Below are positions 21,001 to 29,471 of a DNA stretch of 64,000 nucleotides, one piece after another. Every line of letters starts with the position of its first letter. Position 1 is the stretch's first letter. Below the pieces are notes generated by a model. That model had not been told where the DNA came from. It did not search any database and saw nothing but the letters and a program-made list of their open reading frames with translations. The position numbers and the translations under genes are program-made. The stretch comes from CAVPHV01 sp963704825 (GTDB lineage Bacteria; Actinomycetota; Acidimicrobiia; Spongiisociales; UBA5794): positions 335,553 to 399,552 of the forward strand of contig CAVPHV010000005.1 of NCBI GenBank assembly GCA_963704825.1. The letters are read 5' to 3'.

Positions 21001-21855
21001 CCGTTGGGCACCGACCAGTGGATCCACGCTGGTGATCGAGTATTCGCCGCCGGCAAGCGGGAGGAAACCCTCGAATTGATCCCGAAATCGGGGATCGGGA
21101 TTGGGCAGGGCGCGGAAGTCGGCGTCGACGTTGGTGAGGAAGCGGACCGGCATGCCCGGTCCTGCTGCCCCCGGGAACATGGCCGCGTAGTTGGTGCTCA
21201 CGGTGACACCGGTTGGGGGCACCGCCGGCAACTGGAACTCGACGTCGACGACAAGACCGAGATGCCTGAGCAGTTCAGGATGTGCCGCCAGATAGGTGAT
21301 GACGGCGTGGAACTCGAAGCTCGGCTCCTCAGGTTCGGAAGTAGCTTCGGGCTCGAGCGGCTTCATGAACTGCATTGCTGCATCGAGGTTGGCGCCGAGC
21401 AGGCTCTGAACCGTGCTGATGGCCCCCACTTCACCACCGGTGGGGGGCGACTCGGCATGGTCAACCGCCACCTGTCGGTATACCGCGAGCGCGTCGGACG
21501 TGAGCTGCGCTGGCGAATACGGCGCCGGGAACGGCGTGTCGGCTCGGTTGATGAAATGCCACGGCTCGACTTCTACCTGGCTGGTGGTCGGGTCGCCGAA
21601 GACGGCCGCCCACACCGCAGAGTCAGCCGGTGGGCTGACCACGTTGAAGACCGGGACGGGACCGCCGTCGAGCACCACGGTCAACCCAAACGCCGCATCG
21701 TTGACAACCGCGGGCCAGTCGCGCCACGGATAGTCGCGCAGGGTTCCGGTCGGTCCGAGTGCCACCAGGCGTGGGCTGAAGAAGATGGACATGGTTCCGG
21801 TGTTGCCGACCCTCCCGGTGGGGAGCGGAATCGGCAGAAGATGGTTGGCAGGCAT
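18091..21855 (-). CDS. giant uncharacterised protein (1254 aa), cassette gene 3
   Basis: No signal peptide or membrane helix is visible. The protein is Pro/Val/Thr-rich and looks mostly beta-stranded. Visible segments are FFSPRLVALGPTGTLRDYPW near the N-terminus, YDMRARCVDFAGNSRQV (fibronectin- or Ig-like in feel) around the middle, and HDTKRHQVDLVAEVFSRFSR in the second half. Its ATG shares one base with the upstream stop (TGATG at 21857-21853), so translation is coupled to the 965-aa gene. I do not recognise a characterised family. It may be a large structural or surface component; this is inference from size and composition only. Confidence 0.8.
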   Translation of the reverse strand: MPANHLLPIPLPTGRVGNTGTMSIFFSPRLVALGPTGTLRDYPWRDWPAVVNDAAFGLTVVLDGGPVPVFNVVSPPADSAVWAAVFGDPTTSQVEVEPWHFINRADTPFPAPYSPAQLTSDALAVYRQVAVDHAESPPTGGEVGAISTVQSLLGANLDAAMQFMKPLEPEATSEPEEPSFEFHAVITYLAAHPELLRHLGLVVDVEFQLPAVPPTGVTVSTNYAAMFPGAAGPGMPVRFLTNVDADFRALPNPDPRFRDQFEGFLPLAGGEYSITSVDPLVGAQRLAGYRSSLNGNGSVSPLPALREQGISIIRNDMTKVLKQKFIRQADIEEEIADQLNNPPQPAVALFAEDITQGQRYDARDTGTAQWRSLFDRQAPAGYEFPADVSIPPLDLLPKPDEGWRGFTLMTEAETIIEQQGEEPPRDLTPQRINDSVFRWTGWSAVTRMPGQMLDGASGETEDQQENEPRPTDPVQFKVDYRPVPGTLPRLRYGHTYDMRARCVDFAGNSRQVTEPNPTNAVITETFGRLQPVEPPAPVRRSPRPTPGVGDTTSTIVIKSEHDQSDGSVEPAERLLFPPRLSQHRVELHDRPKGGLIPAAYGFFATRDALDLTAQTVADPFTNELVAGELIGDEIVPGSKRPQADYLVDPAAAGVTFERLPAAGGAVVVPYGGSWPKSRAIRFELRGGDREPRVFQPNSPTSVRVWLPKACVTTVEVSSAIAEDVVGHFKLWHEMSTAEQIELRQLILDGRHWMVSARDQITLVHAVRLPLTRPEIHTLSADRPALGSLVATFDGATTIDRKSTESLMLHATWTDPVDDPTQSAPTDVTTQAVLARLPVALEGDPLSEPFAGLDLNVHDTKRHQVDLVAEVFSRFSRYFTEQSELAFDFADEAVTIDERGVVGSEVTVTDAAGTVYTREVDFRVDGPTGTITRHPNGAIPVGEPLTVTFIPRPVSRLATEGDGQTTSVLVPNASSPLPPQVEEIVPAFARTVVETEDSIRVTHSGSVLRVYVRRPWFSTGRGETLGVLLDTGAVAGVLPESTRIGRDPLVAGTGTEQLLALDDWTRATETAVAIDAVHDVAGHEMTFDEGRGLWFTDIELSGDIGYRPFVALALARYQPESIAGAHLSSIVRPDPVRLGPTRLVIVDRQDDGAAVTVIGGDAGNVMTVTVQQANPDIADPDLRWEDLLAPVELTRQPLATGAQWEGTMVLPVGDGELRLLIADGEPATRQVDGTAEAVHNTVYVETVAIPTRWVS

Positions 21856-24752
21856 CAGGCAAACGCTCCTGTGTATTCGAGCCAGTCGGCTGTGGTGAAT
21901 CGGTCGGCGAAGGAAGCGCCGCCGGTGGGTGAGGGGGCGAAGGCGAGCGCCCGCGCTGTGTTGGCGTCGCCACCCGCAGCGCCGAGCGAGTAGGTGATCT
22001 CGCCCAACGACGTCGACCCCTCCTTTGGCTTGGTGAGGATCGTGTCGACCGAGTACGTGATCCGGCCGGCGGCAACGAGGTCCTTGTCGTCGGCGAAGTA
22101 GGTCAGCGAGCCGACGACTCCGGCGGAGACGCTGATCACCCCGAGCACGTCGAGCACACCCTCGAGCGAGATGGCGCCGCCAAAGCTAACGGCCCCGTTG
22201 TTGCTCGTGAAGAACCCCGAGATCCCGAGGTCGATGGCGGCCTTGGCGACGACAACATCGATGCCGAAGAGCTGCACGTTGGCCTCGGCCGAGATCGACA
22301 CCAGTTGCAGGACGGTGGGCGCACCGCCTATCCCGAACAGCATGTAGAAAGAGCCGTCGAACCCGACCAGGCTGATATCGACTGGCCGGTCGGGTCTGCC
22401 GACGCCGGCGCTGATGGCAATCGGCGACCCGTCGAGCGGGAGAATGAAGCCGGCGTAGATCTCGAAGTTGCGAACGCTCAGAACGCCGAGAGAGATCGCC
22501 GGTGGGGTGTATCCGAGGGCAACGTCGAGAGCGTTGTCGGTGATGTCGACGCTCACACCACCTCCGACCGCTTCGAGCAGGTCGAGCAGTGGTTGCAGCC
22601 AAGCGAGTAGCTCCTCGAGTTGCCACCGGTCGAGGTCGACGTCAACGTCGACCGATCCATCCGGCGGGATCACGATCCGCACCTTGTTGAAGAAGAGCGT
22701 GACCGCAGAAGCCGCAGGTGGCATGGAGAGTGCTACGTCGCGGACTTCGAATTCGGCGGTGGTCGCCGGCGTGGTTGCGCCGTCGATGCTGATGACCGTC
22801 TCGATCTCCACTTTGGCCGTGGCGTCGTCGAGGGCGAGGAAACCGTCGATCGACTGCAACTTGGGCGAGTACGAGAACGTTGAGACGATGGCACCGTCGC
22901 GATACGTGACGTCGAAACCGGGAATGTCGATACCGGGGACGGCGTCCTCGAGGTTGATCTCCTCGGGCAGCAACCGTTTGAGCAGGAACGCGCCGAGCAG
23001 CTTGGAGCCGTCGCCGAAAGTGGTCGCGGGGTTCCAGGGCACCGCAGGATCCCAGTCGGGCCCGGCGCCCGTGGTCTGGTTGAAGACTTCGGCTTCGAGA
23101 TCCAAGGCGACCGCGGCCCGACCTAAACCGCCGAGGGGAAAGTTGGTCGATTCGACCAGTTTGAGATAGGCGCCATCGAGGTTTTCGGTCGGGTCGTTGC
23201 CATAGTCGATCCAGCGGGCGTGCGGCACCACCTCGATGGCGGAACCGACCTCTCCCTGGGTGGAGGCCATGGCGTCGTCGATGACCCAGGCCCGCTCAAC
23301 GACCGGGAACACGTTGGGCTGCCGGTCGGCCAGCAGCTCCGCTTTGGTGATCTCGTCGTCGGCCGCGTTGAGTGCTTCGAGGTTGAGGTGGACCCGTTCG
23401 GTCACCTTGACCGTGATCTGTTCCGAGCCCGGCTGGGCTGGGTCGGCCCCCCAAGCGATGGCGCGCCCGCCGAGATCGATCGCACGGCGCGCCAGCGATT
23501 CGGGTGCGGAGTAGTAGGCAGCCAGGTTGGCGGGTGGCGCCGACCCGCCAACGGCGAACGCGTTTTCGTACTCGATGAACGTGGCCGGAAGTTCGAACGT
23601 CACCGGCGGGTTGGCACCGTCGTCGGCTGTGTAGACGACCATGAGGTCGTTGCCGTCCAGGTCGACGACGTTCCAGGCGTTGTCGATGTTCATGTCCCGT
23701 TCAACTCCTGCCGCGTCGGTCCACTCGATCTGGCCTTTGTCGACGGGGGTCCACCCTTGGCCGGCTACCGCCACCTGTTGGAACGGGAACTGCCGTCCAG
23801 CGTTGCGGGCGTGGGCCCGCGGGAAGGTAACCATCGCATCCGAGACCGAGAGGTAGGTCTGCTGCACGAGCACGGCCACTACTTCGTCATCGACATCGGG
23901 AATGAATTGACGTTCGGTGATGGTGAGCATGGCGGCCTTGTGGCCGAACGGGGCCAGGTAACCCCGGGTGGTCACCTCGACGCTGAGGTCGCGCCCCGTG
24001 ACGGCGCGGTGCATCCAGCGCACCACATTGGTGAGCAGTCCGCCGGTTTCTTCGTCGTCCCACTCGCCGAGCAGGTCAAGGTAGGCACCGTGAAGCGAAA
24101 GCCAGAGCCGGCGGGCCTCGGCGGGAGCCACGGTCATGGTGAGTTGGACGAGATCGTCGCGCTCGCCGGCCGTGGGGCTCCTGGTGAGGAGCACGTCGGC
24201 GTGCCGGTTCTCAACGACGACGAGCTCGGCAGGGCTATCGAGCCGCGCCGTCCACAGCTCGCTGACATCGCCTTCGGTATGGGGCGCGACGGCGGCCGCA
24301 AACCGCGTCCCCGCCGTCGGTGCGATGACCAGCGCTTCGGGCACCTCGAGAGCGGTTTCGCGTTCAGACGGCGTCTGCCCGGTGGTGGGAAGCGCCGGCT
24401 CCCACTGCCCGAGATCGAGCAGTGTGGCGATGTCGAACGCAATGGGCGGCACGACCGGGAACACGATGCGGCTTTCACCAGCACTGCGGGAATCCACCGG
24501 CGTCGACCCGGGAGAGGCCCCAGCGGCGACGGCTTCTTCTGCGGTGTGCTGGGAACCCAGCACCACCCGGATTGCCGGCTCGGCGTCGCCGCTGGTAGCA
24601 ACAAGCTCGTTGTCCACCAGTTCGAGGTCGAGGAACTCGTAACGCAGGTGCAGCTGATCAGAAGGCCGAACCAGAGTCACGGTGAAGGTCGGCGCCACAG
24701 CCGCGGCGCCGGTATCGGCGCCCGACTCGGGTCGTCTATTGAGCGCGACCAT
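21855..24752 (-). CDS. giant uncharacterised protein (965 aa), cassette gene 2
   Basis: No export signal is seen. The N-terminal part (FTVTLVRPSDQLHLRYEFLD) is strand-rich and ends near residue 560. The C-terminal 350 residues are strikingly Gly/Val/Ile-rich with alternating polarity (NFEIYAGFILPLDGSPIAI, FYMLFGIGGAPTVLQLVSI, AISLEGVLDVLGVISVSAGV), as expected of a large beta-sheet, beta-solenoid or barrel. It overlaps the 94-aa gene by 17 bases and the 1254-aa gene by one base. Family not recognised. It is likely to act in one complex with the downstream protein because of the coupling. Confidence 0.8.
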   Translation of the reverse strand: MVALNRRPESGADTGAAAVAPTFTVTLVRPSDQLHLRYEFLDLELVDNELVATSGDAEPAIRVVLGSQHTAEEAVAAGASPGSTPVDSRSAGESRIVFPVVPPIAFDIATLLDLGQWEPALPTTGQTPSERETALEVPEALVIAPTAGTRFAAAVAPHTEGDVSELWTARLDSPAELVVVENRHADVLLTRSPTAGERDDLVQLTMTVAPAEARRLWLSLHGAYLDLLGEWDDEETGGLLTNVVRWMHRAVTGRDLSVEVTTRGYLAPFGHKAAMLTITERQFIPDVDDEVVAVLVQQTYLSVSDAMVTFPRAHARNAGRQFPFQQVAVAGQGWTPVDKGQIEWTDAAGVERDMNIDNAWNVVDLDGNDLMVVYTADDGANPPVTFELPATFIEYENAFAVGGSAPPANLAAYYSAPESLARRAIDLGGRAIAWGADPAQPGSEQITVKVTERVHLNLEALNAADDEITKAELLADRQPNVFPVVERAWVIDDAMASTQGEVGSAIEVVPHARWIDYGNDPTENLDGAYLKLVESTNFPLGGLGRAAVALDLEAEVFNQTTGAGPDWDPAVPWNPATTFGDGSKLLGAFLLKRLLPEEINLEDAVPGIDIPGFDVTYRDGAIVSTFSYSPKLQSIDGFLALDDATAKVEIETVISIDGATTPATTAEFEVRDVALSMPPAASAVTLFFNKVRIVIPPDGSVDVDVDLDRWQLEELLAWLQPLLDLLEAVGGGVSVDITDNALDVALGYTPPAISLGVLSVRNFEIYAGFILPLDGSPIAISAGVGRPDRPVDISLVGFDGSFYMLFGIGGAPTVLQLVSISAEANVQLFGIDVVVAKAAIDLGISGFFTSNNGAVSFGGAISLEGVLDVLGVISVSAGVVGSLTYFADDKDLVAAGRITYSVDTILTKPKEGSTSLGEITYSLGAAGGDANTARALAFAPSPTGGASFADRFTTADWLEYTGAFA

Positions 24753-25020
24753 GGCTCACCTTCTCAGCGACGACCTCGGCGAGGTCGACGACTATGACCT
24801 CATCGAGCGGCGCAGCAGGGTCCGACTTCGCCGCCGGCCGCGCCGGCGGCACCTCGGGCGGTGTTGTGGCGCGGGTCGCTCGCAAGCGCCGCAACTTGCT
24901 GCGAAGTGTGGCGGCCTGCGGAGCGGCCTCCTCCACGACCCGGTCCTCACGTTTGTTGCGGGTGACCCCGCCGTTGACGAGGGAGGCCATCAGCCATCCC
25001 TTGCCCATTCCAGTGTCCAT
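24736..25020 (-). CDS. small basic uncharacterised protein (94 aa), cassette gene 1
   Basis: The protein has a basic central helix (LRSKLRRLRATRA), a Pro/Ala linker (PPEVPPARPAAK) and an acidic amphipathic end (DEVIVVDLAEVVAEKV). This two-ended shape suits an adaptor or chaperone, but no family is recognised. A G-run (GGGGGG) lies about 7 bases before the ATG at 25020. Its 3' end overlaps the 965-aa gene by 17 bases. It begins 85 bp after the LAL regulator stop, behind two direct repeats that may be regulatory. Confidence 0.65.
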   Translation of the reverse strand: MDTGMGKGWLMASLVNGGVTRNKREDRVVEEAAPQAATLRSKLRRLRATRATTPPEVPPARPAAKSDPAAPLDEVIVVDLAEVVAEKVSHGRAQ

Positions 25021-25035
25021 CTCACAACCCCCCGA

Positions 25036-25075
25036 GTATTGGGCACTTCTTCGGTCTGAGATGGACCGTATTGGG
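25036..25075 (-). promoter_or_regulatory. direct repeat GTATTGGG x2, candidate operator of the giant-protein cassette
   Basis: GTATTGGG occurs at 25036-25043 and 25068-25075, exactly 32 bp apart (about three helical turns), in the 84-bp gap between the LAL regulator gene and the 94-aa gene. On the coding strand it reads CCCAATAC. The phasing suits two protein contacts on one DNA face. Assignment to the adjacent regulator is inference. Confidence 0.4.
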
Positions 25076-25104
25076 TCAGGGAGTGGGGCGGTAGCGGGGA
25101 AACC

Positions 25105-27873
25105 CTAGAAGGCCCCGGAATGATCCGATGGGTCCGATTCCCCCAGCTCAACGGCACCTTCCAGCACCATTCTGGTCAGCTCGGTACGGGATCGGATCTC
25201 CAGTTTGCGGTAGAGCCGGGTGAGATGGGCCTCCACGGTGGCGACGCTGACGAACAGGGAACCGGCGACCTCGCGGTTGGTCGCCCCTTGGGCCACCAGG
25301 GCTGCGATCCGCCTTTCGGTGTCGGTGAGCACCCCATCTGAGCGCCCGGCGCTGGCCCGCTCGAGTTCGGCAGCCACGGTCTCCTCCCATCGCGCCGCCC
25401 CCATCGCCGCGAACCTGTGACGAGCCGCGTCGAGGTGGCCGGCGGCGAGGGTGCGCCGGCCGGCCCGCAATGCGGCTCGCCCCATCAGGAACTCGCACCG
25501 AGCGGTATCGGGTGCCAGCCCAAGTCGATCGAAGGTCCCGCACCCGGCGGCGAGGAGTTCGAGCGCAGTGTCGTAGTCGCCCTCGGCGGTGGCCACCGCT
25601 CCTCTTGCGTGACCGAGCATCGCCCACGTTCGATCGAGGTCGAGGGCCTCAGCCTGCGAGGTCAGGGTGACAAGCGCCTCGTTGGCGGAGTCGAGGTCGT
25701 TGGCGAGTGCACAGGCGACAACGGCGTCGGAGAGCACAGGCAGTGCCCCGGGATGGCCGATCCCGATGTCGGCGGCGAGGACAACGGCCTCACGCAGAAT
25801 GGCTGCTGCCCGGTCATGGTCGCCGCGGCACAGGGCAACGATGCCGAGCACGCTCAGCGCTCGGGCCCGACCGAGGATGTTCCCGGCCCGACCGGGATAC
25901 TCCATGAGCCGATGAGCCGTGTCGGTTGCTTCTCTGTCGTCGCCGAGCCAGGCGGCAACCAGTGCGGCCGGGTACAGCATCCAACCCTGGATGTCGGCGT
26001 TCTCGGAATCGTCGGCTGCCTCGATGCCGGCACGGACCCGATCACGCGCTGCGGCCAGATCGCCGGCGGCGCAACTGAGGAGCGCGGCATCGTAGAGCCG
26101 GTAGGGCCGACCGATCTCGAAGCCGCGGGCCTCGTACGACGCCATGACCTCGTCCAGCAGTAGCTGGGCGGGAGCGAGCTCGCCGGCCCAGATCAACTGC
26201 TTGGCCCGCCATGCGGCCGGGCCACCACCGAGGTCGGGCTTGCCCTCTGCCTCGAACGTCGCCGCCAGCTCTTTCATCAGTTCCGGCTGCGGTTTGCCGG
26301 CGAATGCCTCCATGTGAGCGAGGTGGCCTCGCGCCCACGCCTGGAGACCGTGGTCGTTGGTGGCCGCCAGTACGGCAACGGCCTGCTCGGCCGCCAGGAT
26401 CCCCGCCCTGAGGTCGCCGCGGAACACACCGCGGTGCCATCCGAGGAGGTCGAGCACGCGACCGGCAAGCAGCGGATCGCCGACGGCCTCACCGAATGCC
26501 TGCTCGAGAGTGGCATCGGCAACGTCGACGTCATCGTTCTCAACGTAGAAGCGAGCCAGCAGCACCTCGGCCCGGGCAGGTCCCGGCGGGAGATCGTTGA
26601 CGAGCCGGTCCACGATGATCCGAGCCCGGCTGATCTCGCCTGCGGCGGCAAGTACGGAGGCTTCGAGCAAGGTACGCCGGGTGATGGCGTCGGCGTCATC
26701 TGGTGGCGTGAGGCGGGCACTGTGGCGGGCGAAACGGGCGGCCATGCCGAGGGCGCCGCGGCTGCGTACGGCTCTCCCGGCATCTTCGAGTTCGGCGGCG
26801 ATGGCGGCGTCGGGCGCTTCGGTTGACAGGGCGAGGTGCTGTGCTCGGACCACGGGATCAGCGGCGTGCTCGGAGAGCCGACGATGCAGGTCGCGGGCCG
26901 CCACCGGGTTGATGTGACTCTCCACCGCCGAGGCGAGGAGCGGATGGGCAAATCGGATCCGGAGCTGCTCGTCCCGTGTGATCAGGCCGAGATCGCGCCC
27001 CGCAGCCAGCTCGGCACCGAGGTCGACGCCGGGCAGCTGCGATTCCAAGGCTCCAATCGTGGCCGGCCCGGCGACGGCGATGAGCTCGAGCACGCTTTGT
27101 AGTTCGGGGCCGACGATACCGAGCCGTTGTTCGATGGCGCCGCTCAGCGAGTCGGGCAGCCGGACGTTGCCGGCGATGCCGACGGCAAGCTCTTCTTCGG
27201 TCAGTGCTTGGGCCAGTTCAATCGCGTACAGCGGGTTGCCGCCGGAGACCCGGGCGATAGTGCGCTGGGTGAGCGGCGAAATGCGTCCCCATCGCCCGAC
27301 GAGAAGGTCGCGGAGTTCGCTGCGGGTGAGCGGAGCGAGGTCGAGACGGGTCACCCGGGCGTGGGGAAATGACAGCGGCGAGACCGGGACGTCATCGGTC
27401 GAGCCGGTACGCCAGGTGGCCGCCAGGAGCACCCGCTCGTCCTCGAGTCGGCGGAAGGCGTAGCTGAGGGTACGGGCCGAGTCGAAGTCGAGCCATTGCA
27501 GGTCATCGATGGCGATCAGGACGGGGGCGTCGGCAGCCAGGCGGCGCAACGCCTCCAGCAGACGGCGGCCGCGGGAGAACGGGTCGAGTTCGGGTTCGAG
27601 CACGGAGCCATCGATGTCGGCCCGCTCGACGAGATCGACGAGACCAACGAGTGCGCCAAGCATCTCTTCTTCGGATGGCCGGGCAGTCAGCACGTGGTAG
27701 CCGCGGCCGCGGGCGTCTTCGATGATCGTGCGCCACAACGCCGTCTTGCCGATTCCGGCAATCCCACTGACGACGAGGGCCACCGGGCCGGTCGCACCAT
27801 CGACGACTATCTGTTGTGCCCGGGCGACTTCGGCGTCCCTGCCGACGAACCCGGGTCCGAGCGTCGCACCCAT
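25105..27873 (-). CDS. LAL-family LuxR-type ATPase transcriptional regulator
   Basis: A 922-aa regulator. The N-terminal AAA/NACHT-like ATPase has Walker A GIAGIGKT (residues 37-44) and Walker B VLIAIDDLQWL. A long helical TPR-like middle follows, then a C-terminal LuxR HTH (TDTERRIAALVAQGATNREV, then VSVATVEAHLTRLYRKL). LAL/MalT-type proteins sense ligands and activate nearby operons. It is the nearest upstream gene to the three-gene giant-protein cassette on the same strand. The ATG at 27873 begins MGATLGPGFVGR; a GTG at 27897 is an in-frame alternative, and neither has a clear RBS. Confidence 0.92.
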   Translation of the reverse strand: MGATLGPGFVGRDAEVARAQQIVVDGATGPVALVVSGIAGIGKTALWRTIIEDARGRGYHVLTARPSEEEMLGALVGLVDLVERADIDGSVLEPELDPFSRGRRLLEALRRLAADAPVLIAIDDLQWLDFDSARTLSYAFRRLEDERVLLAATWRTGSTDDVPVSPLSFPHARVTRLDLAPLTRSELRDLLVGRWGRISPLTQRTIARVSGGNPLYAIELAQALTEEELAVGIAGNVRLPDSLSGAIEQRLGIVGPELQSVLELIAVAGPATIGALESQLPGVDLGAELAAGRDLGLITRDEQLRIRFAHPLLASAVESHINPVAARDLHRRLSEHAADPVVRAQHLALSTEAPDAAIAAELEDAGRAVRSRGALGMAARFARHSARLTPPDDADAITRRTLLEASVLAAAGEISRARIIVDRLVNDLPPGPARAEVLLARFYVENDDVDVADATLEQAFGEAVGDPLLAGRVLDLLGWHRGVFRGDLRAGILAAEQAVAVLAATNDHGLQAWARGHLAHMEAFAGKPQPELMKELAATFEAEGKPDLGGGPAAWRAKQLIWAGELAPAQLLLDEVMASYEARGFEIGRPYRLYDAALLSCAAGDLAAARDRVRAGIEAADDSENADIQGWMLYPAALVAAWLGDDREATDTAHRLMEYPGRAGNILGRARALSVLGIVALCRGDHDRAAAILREAVVLAADIGIGHPGALPVLSDAVVACALANDLDSANEALVTLTSQAEALDLDRTWAMLGHARGAVATAEGDYDTALELLAAGCGTFDRLGLAPDTARCEFLMGRAALRAGRRTLAAGHLDAARHRFAAMGAARWEETVAAELERASAGRSDGVLTDTERRIAALVAQGATNREVAGSLFVSVATVEAHLTRLYRKLEIRSRTELTRMVLEGAVELGESDPSDHSGAF

Positions 27874-27966
27874 TGGCCAATGATGCCAGCCCCACACCCC
27901 GGTTGCGGAGGGTTTCTCCGGGCGGCCGAGCGGCCGTGGTGCGCCTCGCCAGCTCGCCGTGCGCGG

Positions 27967-29283
27967 CTAGCTGAGAAGCAGTTGCGGCCCGGTCGCCGTT
28001 ACCCGGATCTGTTCGAACATGGTCGCCTCACCGAAGTCGGTGAGGCGCAGCGTCCGCGCCTCCCAACTGCCGCGGACGACGATCCCACCGAGGACCTGGA
28101 GCGTACGTTGCGTCGGCCACCACGCATATCTCACCGCATGGTGATCGGGCCGCTGCTCCCCGTCTCGCCAGTCCGGTGCAAGAACCGAGGCCGCCACCTG
28201 CTCCATCTCGGTTTCGAGGCGTTCGCCGTCGACCAGCAGATAGGAGAAAACCTCGGCCACGGCGCGAAGCCAACCCGCCTCGCTGAGTCCGGCGGCGACT
28301 TCCCGCCAGGCAACCGCCTCGTCGGACAGCATCCGCCTGCCCCGTTCGGTCAGCTTCAGTTCCTTGCCGCGCCGGCGGACGGCACCGATGCGGTGCAGCA
28401 GCTCATCGATCTCCATCAAGGGTTCGAGTTCTGCCTGGCTGCGCGGCGGCCGGTCGGTCCAGCCGAGGCTCCAATCGAAGTGATTCGCCGCCTCCCGCAC
28501 CATTGCGGTAGGGAGATAGCCGGCCGCAGTGAGTAGCACGCCGGCGTCGACCGTTTCGAGGAACCAGGTGACGGGCTCGAGTCGTTCGACCATGTCGGCG
28601 GGGGGCGGAATCGGGTGCAGCAGACGATTGGCGTTGTGGCTCCGCAACGCGTGCAGCTTCGTGCTGCCTTCCGTACGGCGGAGCCAGTGCTCGAGGCGCT
28701 CGGTCAGGATGACGTCCCGGTAGGTCTGACCCAACAACTCGGGACGAGCGACGTCGAGAGCTTCGGTGGTTACCTCCCGCGCCGCCGTCTTCCAGCCGGA
28801 CCGACCCGGGACAAACCGCCCCGCCACGATCGCAGCTTCCAACTCCCGCGAGGTGAGGCGAGCCGCCTCCACCTCCTCCATCGCCATCACGTCGCCCCAA
28901 GCAAAGTTGTCGAGATCAGGCGGATCGATCCCAGAGGCCTTGAAGGCTTTGGTGAACGCATCAAAGCCTTCATCGGGCGATGCAGCGTACGCATCGAGGA
29001 TCGCCCGTGTTTGTGGGGTCCGGCATACCTCGGCGTAGCGAGCCTTTCCCACCCGCTCCAGGACCTCGCCGGCCACGCGGACGATCTCGGCGACTTCCTC
29101 GGGCGCCCCCAACCACTTGTACGGCAACTCGTACCAGACCAGGCGCTCAACCGTGGCAAGACCAACCTCGTCGAGACCGCCGGCGGCCTCCACCCACTGC
29201 ACAACCACGTCGGCCGCGGGCGCCAGCGAGGGGTCGGCGGCAACGATGCTGTCGACGGCGGCGAGAACAGGATCTTGGGTCAT
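27967..29283 (-). CDS. conserved hypothetical protein (438 aa), winged-helix-like C-terminal part
   Basis: An all-helical soluble protein with no signal peptide. The middle contains VLLTAAGYLPTAMVREAANH, then ELLHRIGAVRRRGKELKLTERGRRML, a pattern seen in actinobacterial proteins where a helical repeat is followed by a winged-helix-like unit (KELKLTERGRRML resembles the wing region). I cannot name a function. It is divergent from the response-regulator operon (gap 29284-29471) and sits 93 bp upstream of the LAL regulator start on the same strand. Confidence 0.75.
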   Translation of the reverse strand: MTQDPVLAAVDSIVAADPSLAPAADVVVQWVEAAGGLDEVGLATVERLVWYELPYKWLGAPEEVAEIVRVAGEVLERVGKARYAEVCRTPQTRAILDAYAASPDEGFDAFTKAFKASGIDPPDLDNFAWGDVMAMEEVEAARLTSRELEAAIVAGRFVPGRSGWKTAAREVTTEALDVARPELLGQTYRDVILTERLEHWLRRTEGSTKLHALRSHNANRLLHPIPPPADMVERLEPVTWFLETVDAGVLLTAAGYLPTAMVREAANHFDWSLGWTDRPPRSQAELEPLMEIDELLHRIGAVRRRGKELKLTERGRRMLSDEAVAWREVAAGLSEAGWLRAVAEVFSYLLVDGERLETEMEQVAASVLAPDWRDGEQRPDHHAVRYAWWPTQRTLQVLGGIVVRGSWEARTLRLTDFGEATMFEQIRVTATGPQLLLS

Positions 29284-29471
29284 CTGGGAGAAGGTTACCG
29301 AGGGACGGGTATCGAGCGGCTGCCTCCACCGAAACTCGGGAACTTCTTCGCCGCATTTGGCGTCCTACTCACGAAAGTCAATCTGTTGCGCGGATCCATG
29401 AACCACCCTCACATCACCTCCACCGCGCCTGCCTCGGGCAGGTCCTGCCCCGCTCCGTGGGGGGTTCGTTG

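Noticed and set aside
23220..24797. 525-codon plus-strand open frame
   Set aside because: Antisense shadow of the 965-aa gene with no recognisable motif.
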